NCBI GenBank assembly: GCA_964449445.1 | Contig: CAYUZT010000009.1 | Coordinates: forward strand, 1-64,000 | Length of the DNA: 64,000 nucleotides | Direction of reading: 5' to 3' | Source of the DNA: JABFSS01 sp964449445 | GTDB lineage: Bacteria; Patescibacteriota; Gracilibacteria; Peribacterales; Peribacteraceae | In this document: positions 40,554-49,269 of the stretch, in pieces | Numbering within the stretch: the stretch's first letter is position 1 | Layout of the letters: each line of letters starts with the position of its first letter | Made by a program: the position numbers and the translations under genes | The notes under the pieces: generated by a model | Database searches by the model: none | Told to the model about the DNA's origin: nothing | Seen by the model: only the letters and a program-made list of their open reading frames with translations

Positions 40554-41057
40554 ATGACCTACCCCACTCTCCCTGCCTGCATCTCTCTCCTGTTTCCGAT
40601 CATCCGGCAACATATGGTGACAAAAGAGCCTGCACCGTATTACGAAGATGAGCGCCAGGGACTCGACAAGATCAACTCGACCTTCGTGCTCATGCAACGG
40701 GATAACTATCCGGACCTTCTGAGCAAAGCCGCCTACCTCTTCTGCTCCATCATTGACGGACATCCCTTTAGTAACGGCAACAAACGCTTAGCAGTCACAC
40801 TGCTCACATACTTCCTGCTGATGAACGGCTTTCGCATCTCTGCCCCCAGCATGATTGCCGTGCGTGCTGAACTGGAGCATTTCTTCCCCAACCTCACCTG
40901 GGAAGACGTCCATGCCTTCCGCTATCCGCATGAGTTCTTTTTCTACCACTTGGCACTGATCATCGCTGACCGTGCGCAGAAGGGTAAAATGACATTTCGG
41001 CAGGAGCAGTCTGCAGTGCAGCAATTGCTCGAATTCATCGCACTGAAGAAAGTATAA
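40554..41057 (+). CDS. doc: Doc-type toxin (Fic/Doc family)
   Basis: 167 residues. The Fic/Doc motif is IIDGHPFSNGNKRLAV, matching the Doc consensus HxFxxGNKR. Doc proteins phosphorylate elongation factor EF-Tu and stop translation until the antitoxin binds. The helical surroundings (SKAAYLFCSII, VTLLTYFLLMNGF) fit the Doc fold; the protein is somewhat longer than P1 Doc (126 residues). The start at 40554 is chosen because the upstream frame is repeat-derived. A hairpin followed by the convergent gene lies downstream. Confidence 0.88.
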   Translation: MTYPTLPACISLLFPIIRQHMVTKEPAPYYEDERQGLDKINSTFVLMQRDNYPDLLSKAAYLFCSIIDGHPFSNGNKRLAVTLLTYFLLMNGFRISAPSMIAVRAELEHFFPNLTWEDVHAFRYPHEFFFYHLALIIADRAQKGKMTFRQEQSAVQQLLEFIALKKV

Positions 41058-41082
41058 AAAAAATCCCGGCCGAGACCGGGAT
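41056..41082 (-). terminator. terminator between doc and a convergent gene
   Basis: ATCCCGG/CCGGGAT stem (41063-41069 with 41076-41082). On the minus strand a run of T follows (complement of A 41056-41063), ending the gene at 41105. It may also slow transcription from doc. Confidence 0.8.
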
Positions 41083-41104
41083 CTTCGATACCAAGTAATC
41101 TTTT

Positions 41105-41593
41105 TTAGTTGGCGGAGAACTCGTCGCTGGAGCGTGGAGGACCAGCCTCCCGTTCACTCTTCTTCTTATCAAACTCCCTGCCAGTGTCATGCTCAGAAAC
41201 CACACGAACTCCGCTGCTGATGACATCGCCCCTCTTATTCAGTTCCACAGCTCGCGCTGCATCAACGCCGGTCAGGGTCGTTTTCATGCCTGACTGGAGG
41301 TGTGCCTTCCTGCTCTCAGCGAGAATCGGCTGAAGTGAGTCGTCTGAAGCGGCTGAATCTCTTCCAAGATCAAGCAACATTTCACCGTCTCTCATGCTCT
41401 GGTATACGGCTGTTTTGAATCGCTGACTTCCAACAGCAGCTGCGACGTCTCCTTCCTTTCCCTCGACCGCAATTCCCGTGGCCTTGTCTGCGTGATGAAG
41501 ACCTCCTTCATGTCCAAATGTGAGGTGTTCGGCCTGGGAACCGAGTTGAACGGCCTCAAGTTCTGGATCGTTGCTCGTTGTTTCCGGTGTCAT
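41105..41593 (-). CDS. hypothetical protein
   Basis: 162 residues, hydrophilic, starting MTPETTSNDPELEAVQLG. It has no membrane segment, no cysteine and no recognised motif; the C-terminus is charged (REFDKKKSEREAGPPRSS). Composition suggests a soluble, partly disordered protein. It ends at a clear intrinsic terminator, which supports it as a real transcription unit. Confidence 0.55.
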   Translation of the reverse strand: MTPETTSNDPELEAVQLGSQAEHLTFGHEGGLHHADKATGIAVEGKEGDVAAAVGSQRFKTAVYQSMRDGEMLLDLGRDSAASDDSLQPILAESRKAHLQSGMKTTLTGVDAARAVELNKRGDVISSGVRVVSEHDTGREFDKKKSEREAGPPRSSDEFSAN

Positions 41594-41772
41594 AGTTATA
41601 GGGGGAAAACATGTGAATTCTACTGATAAAGACAATAAAGTCAATACTTTACCGATCTACTCCTTTGCTCACAAATAGGGGCTATATCAACAGAAGCTCT
41701 GTCAGATTTAGCTTCCATACGTGTCTAAAGAAGTACCCGACAAATGCTCGGGTATTCCTTCCTCTTCTTCTT

Positions 41773-42015
41773 ATGAGCATTCTCGCCTTCATCATTATCG
41801 GCATTGTTGCCGGGTGGATCGCCGGCCTTATTATGAAGGGTCACGGCTTCGGCCTTGTCGTCGATTTTGTGATCGGCGTCGTGGGTGCCGTGATCGGCGG
41901 TTTCTTGTTTCAGTTACTGGGCATCTCTGCCTACGGAACGCTGGGCGCACTCGCGATGGCCGTCATTGGTGCCGTCGTCTTCCTGGGTATTGCCGGAATG
42001 CTCCGGCGTGCGTAA
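41773..42015 (+). CDS. GlsB/YeaQ/YmgE-family small membrane protein
   Basis: 80 residues, three hydrophobic helices rich in glycine. IIIGIVAGWIAGLIMKGHGFG and FVIGVVGAVIGGFLFQLLGI match the transglycosylase-associated (YeaQ/YmgE/GlsB) family. These are small inner-membrane proteins linked to stress in several bacteria, with no known enzyme activity. The start follows CTTCTTCTT, a pyrimidine-rich initiation region with no Shine-Dalgarno sequence. Confidence 0.88.
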   Translation: MSILAFIIIGIVAGWIAGLIMKGHGFGLVVDFVIGVVGAVIGGFLFQLLGISAYGTLGALAMAVIGAVVFLGIAGMLRRA

Positions 42016-42048
42016 TGCACATTTATTCTCTTCTTCCCCCTTTCTCGT

Positions 42049-42207
42049 ATGGAAAATAATTCCGGTATGAGCGCAGTGGTGCTCACCATCGTCGGTATCG
42101 TTGCAGTGCTTGTTGTCGCATTCATCGCCATGCAGGTATTGCAGCAGGAACAGGACGAGCCAAATATCCTGCCCGTGATCAATGTCGACGGGAATCCGAA
42201 TAATTGA
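42049..42207 (+). CDS. small single-helix membrane protein
   Basis: 52 residues: MENNSGMSAVVLTIVGIVAVL then VVAFIAMQVLQQEQDEPN. One transmembrane helix (about 8-29) and a short acidic C-terminal tail. It begins 33 bp after the YeaQ-like gene on the same strand, so the two probably form an operon. Unknown function. Confidence 0.6.
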   Translation: MENNSGMSAVVLTIVGIVAVLVVAFIAMQVLQQEQDEPNILPVINVDGNPNN

Positions 42208-42216
42208 CCATTCTCA

Positions 42217-42271
42217 GGGGAAAGACGGTTATTGACGTCTCAGCATGAAAGTGCTGAGATGTCTTTCCCCT
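42217..42271 (+). promoter_or_regulatory. large hairpin ending at the next start codon
   Basis: The outer arms AGGGGAAAGAC/GTCTTTCCCCT enclose an inner stem TCTCAGCA/TGCTGAGA. The outer right arm ends directly at the ATG at 42272, so the folded RNA would place the start codon at the base of the stem. Confidence 0.5.
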
Positions 42272-43387
42272 ATGCCCGAAGAGGACCACACCATTCTGCG
42301 AGACAACGAACCCGAATACACCGGGCATGCGGCAGAGATTGAGGAATTGAAAGAGGAGGCTGAGCAACGAGGCATGTTGCCGAAGAACATCCACGATCAG
42401 GTCATTTCTCCCGAGGGCATCGTGTGCGATCGTACCGGCAAAGAAACGGAATTTTCTGTTCGAAAATTATTTTCTGCCAATGCAAATCAAGTTCTTACCA
42501 ACGAGAGTTACTTTGCGACTCAACAGCAAAAGATTCCCCCTGAATTTATTGAGGAACGCAAATTTGTGGAGCGTGTGCTCGCGACACATTTGAGTATTCA
42601 GCAGCACCGCAACGGTCTTGCGGGAGAGTTTTCAGCAAACGACACCGTCAAAAAGCATCAGGCACTTGTCGATTCTCTGGAAAGTTTTTGCAAGAAAAAT
42701 GGCATCCCCTCCCTCCTTCCATATCTCTTTTCGCCCACGGAACTCTTCACGACATTACTTGAAGGTGAGTATCAGAAGGTAATCGACGAGAAAAACGGCA
42801 AACAATTTCTTGAACGCATTGCAGGACTCTTTCAGCATCAACCGGAGTACCTGTACGCGCTCGTAGCGTCGCAATCACGAACGGGAAAATCAGACCGTGC
42901 ATTGTCACTCATCGATACCATCATCCAATGGAGAAACATCCCCATCCAACAGTTCTGGCGCGAGAATTCCCGGGTAGGACAGCACTGCGCTCAACTGTAC
43001 TTCGCGAAAGAGAATTACGATGCGGTGATCAGCATTTGGGAGAGTGTGCAGCCAACGCCCGGTTCTGCGGATATCCAGCCAGACTTCACGAGCGCCTATC
43101 TACGTTCTCTGATCGCCAAAGATGAAATTGAGAAAGCGAGCCAATTCATCATGCAATTTGATCTCAAGACAGAATATCCAAATTCCACGCTTTCGACAGC
43201 AATCAAAGATGCCTGCGTGAGCGTTGGGTGGTGGATGTACGGAAAGGGAGAAGACACGCAGATTCTCTCGTTGCTGGCATGCCGCTGCTACAGCGCAGTG
43301 ATGGCAAACGACAAAGACGTGCATGACCTCTACTCCCAAGTTGGAGCGAATATGATCCCTGGAAAATCGCGCAACAAAAAAACCTAG
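42272..43387 (+). CDS. hypothetical helical protein
   Basis: 371 residues, mostly helical. The C-terminal part has repeats reminiscent of tetratricopeptides: YLYALVASQSRTGKSDRALSLIDTII, GQHCAQLYFAKENYDAVISIWESV and TSAYLRSLIAKDEIEKASQFI. The N-terminal part is acidic (EEDHTILRDNEPEY, EIEELKEEAEQRG). No signal peptide. Inference: a scaffold with a TPR-like domain; partner unknown. An in-frame ATG at 42245 lies inside the upstream hairpin. The stop overlaps that of the convergent DoxX-like gene by 4 bp. Confidence 0.65.
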   Translation: MPEEDHTILRDNEPEYTGHAAEIEELKEEAEQRGMLPKNIHDQVISPEGIVCDRTGKETEFSVRKLFSANANQVLTNESYFATQQQKIPPEFIEERKFVERVLATHLSIQQHRNGLAGEFSANDTVKKHQALVDSLESFCKKNGIPSLLPYLFSPTELFTTLLEGEYQKVIDEKNGKQFLERIAGLFQHQPEYLYALVASQSRTGKSDRALSLIDTIIQWRNIPIQQFWRENSRVGQHCAQLYFAKENYDAVISIWESVQPTPGSADIQPDFTSAYLRSLIAKDEIEKASQFIMQFDLKTEYPNSTLSTAIKDACVSVGWWMYGKGEDTQILSLLACRCYSAVMANDKDVHDLYSQVGANMIPGKSRNKKT

Positions 43388-43773
43388 ACCGGTCGCTTCC
43401 GCAGTCGACTGAGGAGTTCGGGATTGCGGAAATAGGCGCTGATTGTGAGCAGTACGAACAAGATGTAGATCGGCAATGCTTCCATGTGCGTGAAGCCGTG
43501 CGTCAGATTGGTCGCGAGCGAGCCGCCCAGGTACCCAACCATAAGCACGAAGCCGACGGTCGACGTACGTGGGATCACGAAGAGCACAACGATGATGATC
43601 TCCAAAACCCCAAGCGGATATTCCAGACCGACGGTACCGAGCTTCTGGCCCATCTCTTCTCCCAGTGAACCGGGCGCAACGGGTATGAATTTCATTACAG
43701 CCGCGAAGAGATTGAATGTGGCGATGAGAATGGCGCAGGTCCAACCGACAATAGAACCGAGACGGAGTTTCAT
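43384..43773 (-). CDS. DoxX-like four-helix membrane protein
   Basis: 129 residues, four transmembrane helices. The pattern GWTCAILIATFNLFAAVMKFIP, then LEYPLGVLEIIIVVLFVIPRTSTVGFVLMVGYLGGSLATNL, is that of DoxX-like (DUF6790/DoxX) proteins. Function of such small members is unclear; some are linked to oxidative stress. Start ATG at 43773 follows a pyrimidine-rich stretch. TrhO lies upstream on the same strand, 40 bp away. Confidence 0.75.
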   Translation of the reverse strand: MKLRLGSIVGWTCAILIATFNLFAAVMKFIPVAPGSLGEEMGQKLGTVGLEYPLGVLEIIIVVLFVIPRTSTVGFVLMVGYLGGSLATNLTHGFTHMEALPIYILFVLLTISAYFRNPELLSRLRKRPV

Positions 43774-43813
43774 AGATGAAGAGAGGAAGAGTGGAACTAG
43801 TGTAGAGATACTC

Positions 43814-44650
43814 TCACGCAGTGCAAGAATCACACACGACGTCTTTTGCGGGATCTCCACAGTGTGAGCAGAGTTGGTAGAGCTTTGATGGTTGCAGTTC
43901 TTGATCCACGGCAACGCGGTGATCGAACACAAAGCATTCGCCTTCAAAATCTTTGCGCGGGAATTGTTCCAGGTAGGCGAGAATCCCGCCCTGCAATTGA
44001 TACACATGACCAAAGCCCTCCGCTTCCATCGCGAGTGCGGCTTTCTCGCACCGGATGCCGCCCGTGCAGTAGAGCAGCACTTTCTTCTGTTTTGGAATCC
44101 CCGCGCCGCGCACGTAGGCGGGAAAATCGGAGAAATGGCGGATGTGCGGATTGACCGCCGAACGAAACTTGCCGATCGCGACTTCGTAGTCGTTGCGCGC
44201 ATCAAGCACCACAACGTCAGGGCTTTTGAGCGTCGCATTCCATTCACTGGGCGTCAGATGATGGTGTACTCCCTGCGGACGGATGCCCGGCTGCTTGAGA
44301 GCGACAATCTCCGGTTTGATTTTGACCGACCACCGCCGAAAGATCAGCCCGTCGGCAGAGCTATCTTTGAACAGAATGTCGTCATCGAATTCTCTGATTC
44401 TCTTTTTCCAAGCGGCGATCGAACGCTCGGTTCCTGAGACCGTCGCATTGATGCCTTCGGGCGCAAGTAATACGAGTCCTTTCATCTGTCGCTCTGTTCC
44501 GAATTGTCGCAGCTCTGCTTGCATCTGTTTGAGCTGCTCTTCTTGGAACGGACGAAATGCGTAGCACGCGGTGATGGAGAGTGGAGAAGGCAAACAGAAG
44601 AGGAAATATTTGAGAGCCTTTCTTTCGCTCTCATCGCGCGTACAATACAT
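43814..44650 (-). CDS. trhO: tRNA uridine(34) hydroxylase (rhodanese-like)
   Basis: 278 residues as drawn. TrhO adds a hydroxyl to C5 of wobble uridine in tRNA. Seen: KGLVLLAPEGINATVSG in the N-terminal domain, HHHLTPSEWNATLKSPDVVVLDARNDYEVAIGKF, the rhodanese active-site loop CTGGIRCEKAA, and a C-terminal cysteine cluster (CSHCGDPAKDVVCDSC). The start is doubtful: the ATG at 44650 overlaps the promoter of the divergent gene, and the family usually begins near SITACYAF. A TTG at 44593 is a possible true start. Confidence 0.9.
   Translation of the reverse strand: MYCTRDESERKALKYFLFCLPSPLSITACYAFRPFQEEQLKQMQAELRQFGTERQMKGLVLLAPEGINATVSGTERSIAAWKKRIREFDDDILFKDSSADGLIFRRWSVKIKPEIVALKQPGIRPQGVHHHLTPSEWNATLKSPDVVVLDARNDYEVAIGKFRSAVNPHIRHFSDFPAYVRGAGIPKQKKVLLYCTGGIRCEKAALAMEAEGFGHVYQLQGGILAYLEQFPRKDFEGECFVFDHRVAVDQELQPSKLYQLCSHCGDPAKDVVCDSCTA
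44641..44646 (+). promoter_or_regulatory. -10 box of a leaderless promoter
   Basis: TACAAT, 6 nt before the ATG at 44653. Confidence 0.55.
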
Positions 44651-44652
44651 CC

Positions 44653-45246
44653 ATGAATCAATTCCTCAAGAAAAATTTTGCTCTGCTGCTGGCCTTTGCC
44701 TTGCCGATTGTGCTCATCGCGATTGTCGCACTGAGTACGTATCTTCCATCACTGTTCCTTTCTACCGATTACAACTTCGTCTATTCCTCGTGCACCGATG
44801 GAGCAAATTACTATCGCTACCGTTGCGATGACTACCTGCAAAAACGCTACGTCGTTGTCGATGACAAATTAGTGGTGAACACCGTGGACCTGACCCAGGA
44901 TTCGGACAAAGACGGGGTGCCTGATTTCAACGAAAAATACACGGATCGCATTTTCCTCCATGACACCGAAAAGAACGAGAGCAGGGAGATCACTCTCGCA
45001 GAGGGAAAGTCGCTCACACTGAGCAGTCTGCTCACCTCACCTGATGGGGTCTCCGTTTCCAGTCACTACGACAGCCGTGGGGGCGAGTTCTTCTTCCTGT
45101 TTGGCGGAGGTTCTTCTCGCTTCGGGTACTACCTGACCAAAGGAAACAGCAGGAGCAAGCTGAATCTGATCAATACCGATGATCAGTATTACTACCAGAA
45201 TAATTTCCAATTTCTCGGCTGGGTGTTGCCTGGCAGAACCGAGTAG
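44653..45246 (+). CDS. membrane-anchored protein with calcium-loop motif
   Basis: 197 residues. N-terminal anchor (about 9-36, ALLLAFALPIVLIAIVALSTYLPSLFL), two cysteines in the exported part, and a 12-residue loop DSDKDGVPDFNE with the DxDxDGxxDxxE pattern of EF-hand/thrombospondin type 3 calcium sites. The rest is predicted beta-rich (RYVVVDDKLVVNTV, GGEFFFLFGGGSSRFGYYL). Inference: exported, calcium-binding, tethered to the membrane. It is followed 18 bp later by a DUF2157-like membrane gene. Confidence 0.65.
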   Translation: MNQFLKKNFALLLAFALPIVLIAIVALSTYLPSLFLSTDYNFVYSSCTDGANYYRYRCDDYLQKRYVVVDDKLVVNTVDLTQDSDKDGVPDFNEKYTDRIFLHDTEKNESREITLAEGKSLTLSSLLTSPDGVSVSSHYDSRGGEFFFLFGGGSSRFGYYLTKGNSRSKLNLINTDDQYYYQNNFQFLGWVLPGRTE

Positions 45247-45264
45247 CTCCTTCCCCATCTCCGT

Positions 45265-46245
45265 ATGAACAAAGAAGCATTGCTCCAGGAACTTGCGGAA
45301 AAAATACAGAGCGGGGAGATCAGTCGTGCAGAAGTTTCTCGCCGATTGAAACTGGATACTGCAACACAAGGAAAAACGTCCGAGAAATCGTCCTCCCATT
45401 TCTCCGTCGCACGGATGCTCTATATTTTGGGTGCGACTATCGTGGTGGTGGGCATCGCCTTTTTCATTTTTCAAATTTGGGATGATATCGGAGCGGTCGG
45501 ACGCATAGCGGTGACGCTGGGCCTGGGTCTTTTGATGACGGCGATGGGGTCCGTGCTGCTGAAGAACAAACCTGATGAACATATCGGATCGGTCTTTCAT
45601 TTCCTGGGAGGCATGCTGATTCCTGGCGGAGCGGTGGTGACGCTTTCCGAACTGAGCACACCGGATCCCACGCTATGGCCCGTGGCGATCACGTTTGGCG
45701 TGATCACGGTCTTCTACCTGCTGCTGAACTCCGTCCACAGAAGTGCCATCCTCACGTTTTTCACGATAGGGAATGCGACAGCGTTCTTCTATCTGCTCGT
45801 GGAAGCAATTGTGGAAGGCCCCTCCTACATGCACGACGATTTGTACGCGTACCTCACGATGGTCGTCGGTCTCAGCTACCTTCTGCTCGCGCATTCGTTC
45901 CGCGACGGGTGGAATAGGAAGCTCATTGAGATTCTGTATTTCTTCGGCATCACGGGCTTCCTGGGCGGTGCGTTTTCGCAGGTATTCGATTCTGTTCCCT
46001 GGAGAATGCTCTACTTCTTCCTGGTGATGGGAGGTCTTCTGCTAGCCGTATTCACAAAGAACCGCAGTATTCTGGTGATGAGCACGCTGTTCCTGATTGC
46101 CCATGTGTCGTACATTACCAGCGAGTACTTTGCCGATTCCATCGGCTGGCCCATCTCGCTCGTTATTCTTGGCTTCCTTTTCATCGGTCTTGGATACGCC
46201 TCCATTACGATCAATAAAAAATATATTTCGGAAAGCACCTCCTGA
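45265..46245 (+). CDS. DUF2157-like polytopic membrane protein
   Basis: 326 residues. The N-terminal helix (MNKEALLQELAEKIQSGEISRAEVSRRL) is the cytosolic segment typical of DUF2157 proteins. About nine transmembrane helices follow (ARMLYILGATIVVVGIAFFIFQIWDDIG, IAVTLGLGLLMTAMGSVLL and so on). Function of the family is unknown. It lies 18 bp after the preceding membrane-anchored gene and is probably in the same operon. Confidence 0.75.
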   Translation: MNKEALLQELAEKIQSGEISRAEVSRRLKLDTATQGKTSEKSSSHFSVARMLYILGATIVVVGIAFFIFQIWDDIGAVGRIAVTLGLGLLMTAMGSVLLKNKPDEHIGSVFHFLGGMLIPGGAVVTLSELSTPDPTLWPVAITFGVITVFYLLLNSVHRSAILTFFTIGNATAFFYLLVEAIVEGPSYMHDDLYAYLTMVVGLSYLLLAHSFRDGWNRKLIEILYFFGITGFLGGAFSQVFDSVPWRMLYFFLVMGGLLLAVFTKNRSILVMSTLFLIAHVSYITSEYFADSIGWPISLVILGFLFIGLGYASITINKKYISESTS

Positions 46246-46304
46246 AATTGGAGGAGTGGGTCCTCGCCTGGTGAGAGCAGCTATGTTCTTTGCACAACAC
46301 ATGC

Positions 46305-46310
46305 TACAGT
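46305..46310 (+). promoter_or_regulatory. -10 box of a leaderless promoter
   Basis: TACAGT, 7 nt before the ATG at 46318; no good -35. Confidence 0.45.
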
Positions 46311-46317
46311 TCGCTGT

Positions 46318-48084
46318 ATGCGGAGAGTGCATATTGTTGTTCTAGTTCTATTTCTCACTATCGCCGGTTTGCTGCTGGTGCAAAAGATAGGTCGCGGAGA
46401 GATGACCGCAATTATTCAGGGATGGAGACATCGCATACAACCAGCCAACGACCGCGGGCTGGAGGATTTCGATGTGTCTCCGTTTGAGCAGAGAGAATGG
46501 GAAAAACGCATCGACGCCGCGCTCGCCGAAACAGCGTGCCCAGATATCCCCAAACCGACATTTCCGGGCCCCTACTACCAGGGCCCACTCATTGATACCC
46601 ACCTTCACCTGCCCGCCATCAATGACTCCAGTCCGGAATTCTCAGACGATGAAGAAGATGAGGAACAAGAAGGACGATTTGGCGGCCCGATGGCGATCCT
46701 CGGCGACAATATCCGCATGAGCCAGATCGCCTGCACGCTAAAACGCGAGGGCACGACGAAGAACTTCGCGTTCTTTCCGGTGTATGACGAGATGCCAAAG
46801 CAATCCGTGCAGATCGCGCGCAGGACAATGCAGCGGTATCCGAAGCTGTTCACGCCGTTCCTCATGACGCCTGGGCCGCACGATCAGACCCCGACACTGG
46901 AGGCACGGATGATCGAAAACATTCTTTCCTATTATCCGGGACTCTTCAAAGGATATGGCGAAATAGGGCTGTATTCTATCGAGAACGTTCGTGATGACTT
47001 CCCGCCAGATCACCAGATGTTCCAGGGAATCTATCCCATCGTGAAACGCAGCAAGCTGCCGGTGTACTTCCACCCCGGTGACGGGCAGACCAAGGACTTC
47101 GAACGCGTTCTCGCTGCACAGCCCGATATTCTGTTCATCGTGCATGGAGATGAGATCCAAGGAAACATTGTGTCTCTCATGGAGAAGTACCCGAATATCT
47201 ACTACGGAGTAGACGCGTTCTGGGGATCCGATATGGACCTCTTTCATGCCTTCGTTGGAAAGAGCAAAAAGGCGTACTTGGAAATGATGGAAAAGGAGTT
47301 CGACGCCGTGCTCGAGTATGAGGTCAAGAAATGGAAACCTTTGATTGAAAAGCATCCGGACAGGTTTCTCTGGGGCACAGACCGCGGGGACGCTGTGTGG
47401 AATTATGACTTCGATGTCGGGCAGATGCTGGTGAGATTCGCGCGGGCTTTCATCGGGCGACTTGATCCAAAAATCCAGGAGAAAATTGCATGGAAGAATG
47501 CAGAGTCGATACTCGAGAAATCAGCGACTATGAAAGACCGTGCGGCATCGGTCGGATACATAGGCTGCTCGAATACGCGCCAAACCGTTGAAGGATATCA
47601 GCTGCTCGGCGGCACAAAGATGTGGCCCTACGAGAAGCGGTATGATTCGGGCACCGTTGTGGATTGGGCGCGAAATGCAGAGAAGGGAAACAAGTACTGG
47701 GATGTCTTCGACGAACTGCTCGACAGGCATCCGAACACCCGGGCGGTCTGGTGGCAGCTCTGCATCCGCAACGAAAATAAAGAGACGAGCCTGCAGCACG
47801 CGGAGCAGATCCTCGCGGCGATCAGAAAGCGCATCCCTGGTGTGAAAGTATACGTTTCTACCCTCGCGGACTACACCGACGGCGTGTGTGGGCTCACCGG
47901 CACATTCGGTTTACGAAAGGCAAAAGAGCTGGCACGAGAGTTGGATTCCCGCAACGAAGACGTGCTCCCGGGCCCCGTGCTCGGCCCGATGACACCCGCG
48001 GATACCGACAAAGATGCCTGCCATCTGAGCGTTCCCGGTGGATTGAAGAAGCTGGGAAAGCAGATGAGGGAATTTTTTAAGTAA
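46318..48084 (+). CDS. amidohydrolase-SGNH hydrolase fusion, exported
   Basis: 588 residues. N-terminal signal anchor (about 1-22). The first catalytic domain (about 90-395) is a metal-dependent amidohydrolase (amidohydrolase-2 type): LIDTHLHLP, GYGEIGLYS, VYFHPGDGQT, FIVHGDEI, and FLWGTDRGDAVW with the last metal aspartate. The second domain (about 405-588) looks like an SGNH/GDSL hydrolase: VGYIGCSNTRQTVEGYQ as block I, WWQLCIRNENK near block III, and DKDACHLSVPGG with Asp and His of block V. The block I glycine-aspartate-serine reads GCS. Inference: an exported enzyme acting on an acylated sugar or peptide. Fusion of these two folds is unusual. Confidence 0.8.
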   Translation: MRRVHIVVLVLFLTIAGLLLVQKIGRGEMTAIIQGWRHRIQPANDRGLEDFDVSPFEQREWEKRIDAALAETACPDIPKPTFPGPYYQGPLIDTHLHLPAINDSSPEFSDDEEDEEQEGRFGGPMAILGDNIRMSQIACTLKREGTTKNFAFFPVYDEMPKQSVQIARRTMQRYPKLFTPFLMTPGPHDQTPTLEARMIENILSYYPGLFKGYGEIGLYSIENVRDDFPPDHQMFQGIYPIVKRSKLPVYFHPGDGQTKDFERVLAAQPDILFIVHGDEIQGNIVSLMEKYPNIYYGVDAFWGSDMDLFHAFVGKSKKAYLEMMEKEFDAVLEYEVKKWKPLIEKHPDRFLWGTDRGDAVWNYDFDVGQMLVRFARAFIGRLDPKIQEKIAWKNAESILEKSATMKDRAASVGYIGCSNTRQTVEGYQLLGGTKMWPYEKRYDSGTVVDWARNAEKGNKYWDVFDELLDRHPNTRAVWWQLCIRNENKETSLQHAEQILAAIRKRIPGVKVYVSTLADYTDGVCGLTGTFGLRKAKELARELDSRNEDVLPGPVLGPMTPADTDKDACHLSVPGGLKKLGKQMREFFK

Positions 48085-48175
48085 TATTTTTTGGCTTTCA
48101 GAAGCCATGGTGGACATCCTGCGAAATAGTTTACACCACCTTGAGCAGTTGATTATGGGTTGGGCGGAGCAGATT

Positions 48176-48961
48176 TCATTCCTGAATTAACGACGCCCCG
48201 TAATTGTATAGAACAAAGAAACAGCCAACTGCAAGGTAGGAAACCACTGTTCCGATCCAAATGCCGAGTATCGGGAAACTCCACATTGTGACGACTGCGT
48301 AGAGCATGAGTGCCAGCGATCCTGGAAAGAACATCGAACGCGCGACGGAAGGAATAACCGCACATCCGTTTGCGAAATAGTAGATAAGAAATGTCGACAG
48401 GAAGACGGCGGGAAAGGCTGAGAAAAGTCCGCCCCATGTGTTTCCCAGAAACTTTGAAAGTAGAATAACTGTCACGATGATCGTTCCTCCGAGAAGGGAT
48501 CTCATCACGATGTAGCGCACATTCATCGGAACTGGCTTGAGAGCAGTTACCTGCGGAAGAAAATTCACGACGACATATGCGAATACGATTGCAGGTATGC
48601 CGTAGACAAAAACAGAGTAATAAAGACTTGTTGGAGGGAAGAAAAGAACGAAGCTCCCTCCAGCAACAATCACGATGGATGACAGAACGAGTGCGATAAG
48701 AAGTCCCAATCGGATGCATAACGCAAACGCCATCACGAAGAGGAATTCCGCACCCAGCGCGGCTGGGACAATCATGGCCGCTTCTTGTCCTGCAGTTGCA
48801 CCTTTCGTAAGCCCGACAAAGAATAATGCTAGGCCCAATGTCGAAGGAATCGTCAGCACAGGACCTCTCCACCTCAAAGGCACACGTTCACCAATGAGGG
48901 TTTGAAAAGAAACGGCAAGGCCTCCAATAAGGAAAGAGACAAGTAATCGAAGGATGAACAT
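48176..48961 (-). CDS. membrane protein, tandem DUF3147/GlpM-like
   Basis: 261 residues, about eight helices in two similar halves. Half one: LLVSFLIGGLAVSFQTLIGERVPLRWRGPVLTIPSTLGLALFF. Half two: RSLLGGTIIVTVILLSKFLGNTWGGLFSAFPAVFLSTFLIYY. The second resembles GlpM/DUF3147-type small membrane proteins (GGLFSAFPAVFLS). Inference: an internal duplication of a DUF3147-like unit. Function unknown. TATGAT lies 9 nt upstream of the ATG. Confidence 0.65.
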   Translation of the reverse strand: MFILRLLVSFLIGGLAVSFQTLIGERVPLRWRGPVLTIPSTLGLALFFVGLTKGATAGQEAAMIVPAALGAEFLFVMAFALCIRLGLLIALVLSSIVIVAGGSFVLFFPPTSLYYSVFVYGIPAIVFAYVVVNFLPQVTALKPVPMNVRYIVMRSLLGGTIIVTVILLSKFLGNTWGGLFSAFPAVFLSTFLIYYFANGCAVIPSVARSMFFPGSLALMLYAVVTMWSFPILGIWIGTVVSYLAVGCFFVLYNYGASLIQE

Positions 48962-49000
48962 TCAGGAATAATCATAGAGCACTCTAAAACAATATGCCTC

Positions 49001-49255
49001 TTATTTCCACTCACCTTGTATTAATTTCTCCTTTTTCTCGCGTGACCATTTCTTTACTTGAACCTCACGTATTCTTGCTGAAGATTTATCAGGAAAAGCT
49101 GGTGAAGAATATATTAAAACGAACGGACCTTGATTGACTGCAAATTTTGAACCCTGACCACGATTGTGTTTTTCAATTCGCTCCTGAGGATCCGTCGTGA
49201 TGCCAACGTAGAATCGGCCAGTTCTTGCCTGAGCAATGTAGACATACCAAGACAT
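49001..49255 (-). CDS. GIY-YIG domain protein (UPF0213-like)
   Basis: 84 residues, single domain: MSWYVYIAQARTGRFYVGITTDPQERIEKHNRG, then FVLIYSSPAFPDKSSARIREVQVKKWSREKKEKLI. This matches stand-alone GIY-YIG proteins of the UPF0213 type. The GIY motif reads YVYI and the YIG motif reads YVG, as in many of these. A nuclease role is inferred only. The start at 49255 is the family start; a repeat lies upstream. Confidence 0.88.
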   Translation of the reverse strand: MSWYVYIAQARTGRFYVGITTDPQERIEKHNRGQGSKFAVNQGPFVLIYSSPAFPDKSSARIREVQVKKWSREKKEKLIQGEWK

Positions 49256-49269
49256 AAGCAAGCCATGAT

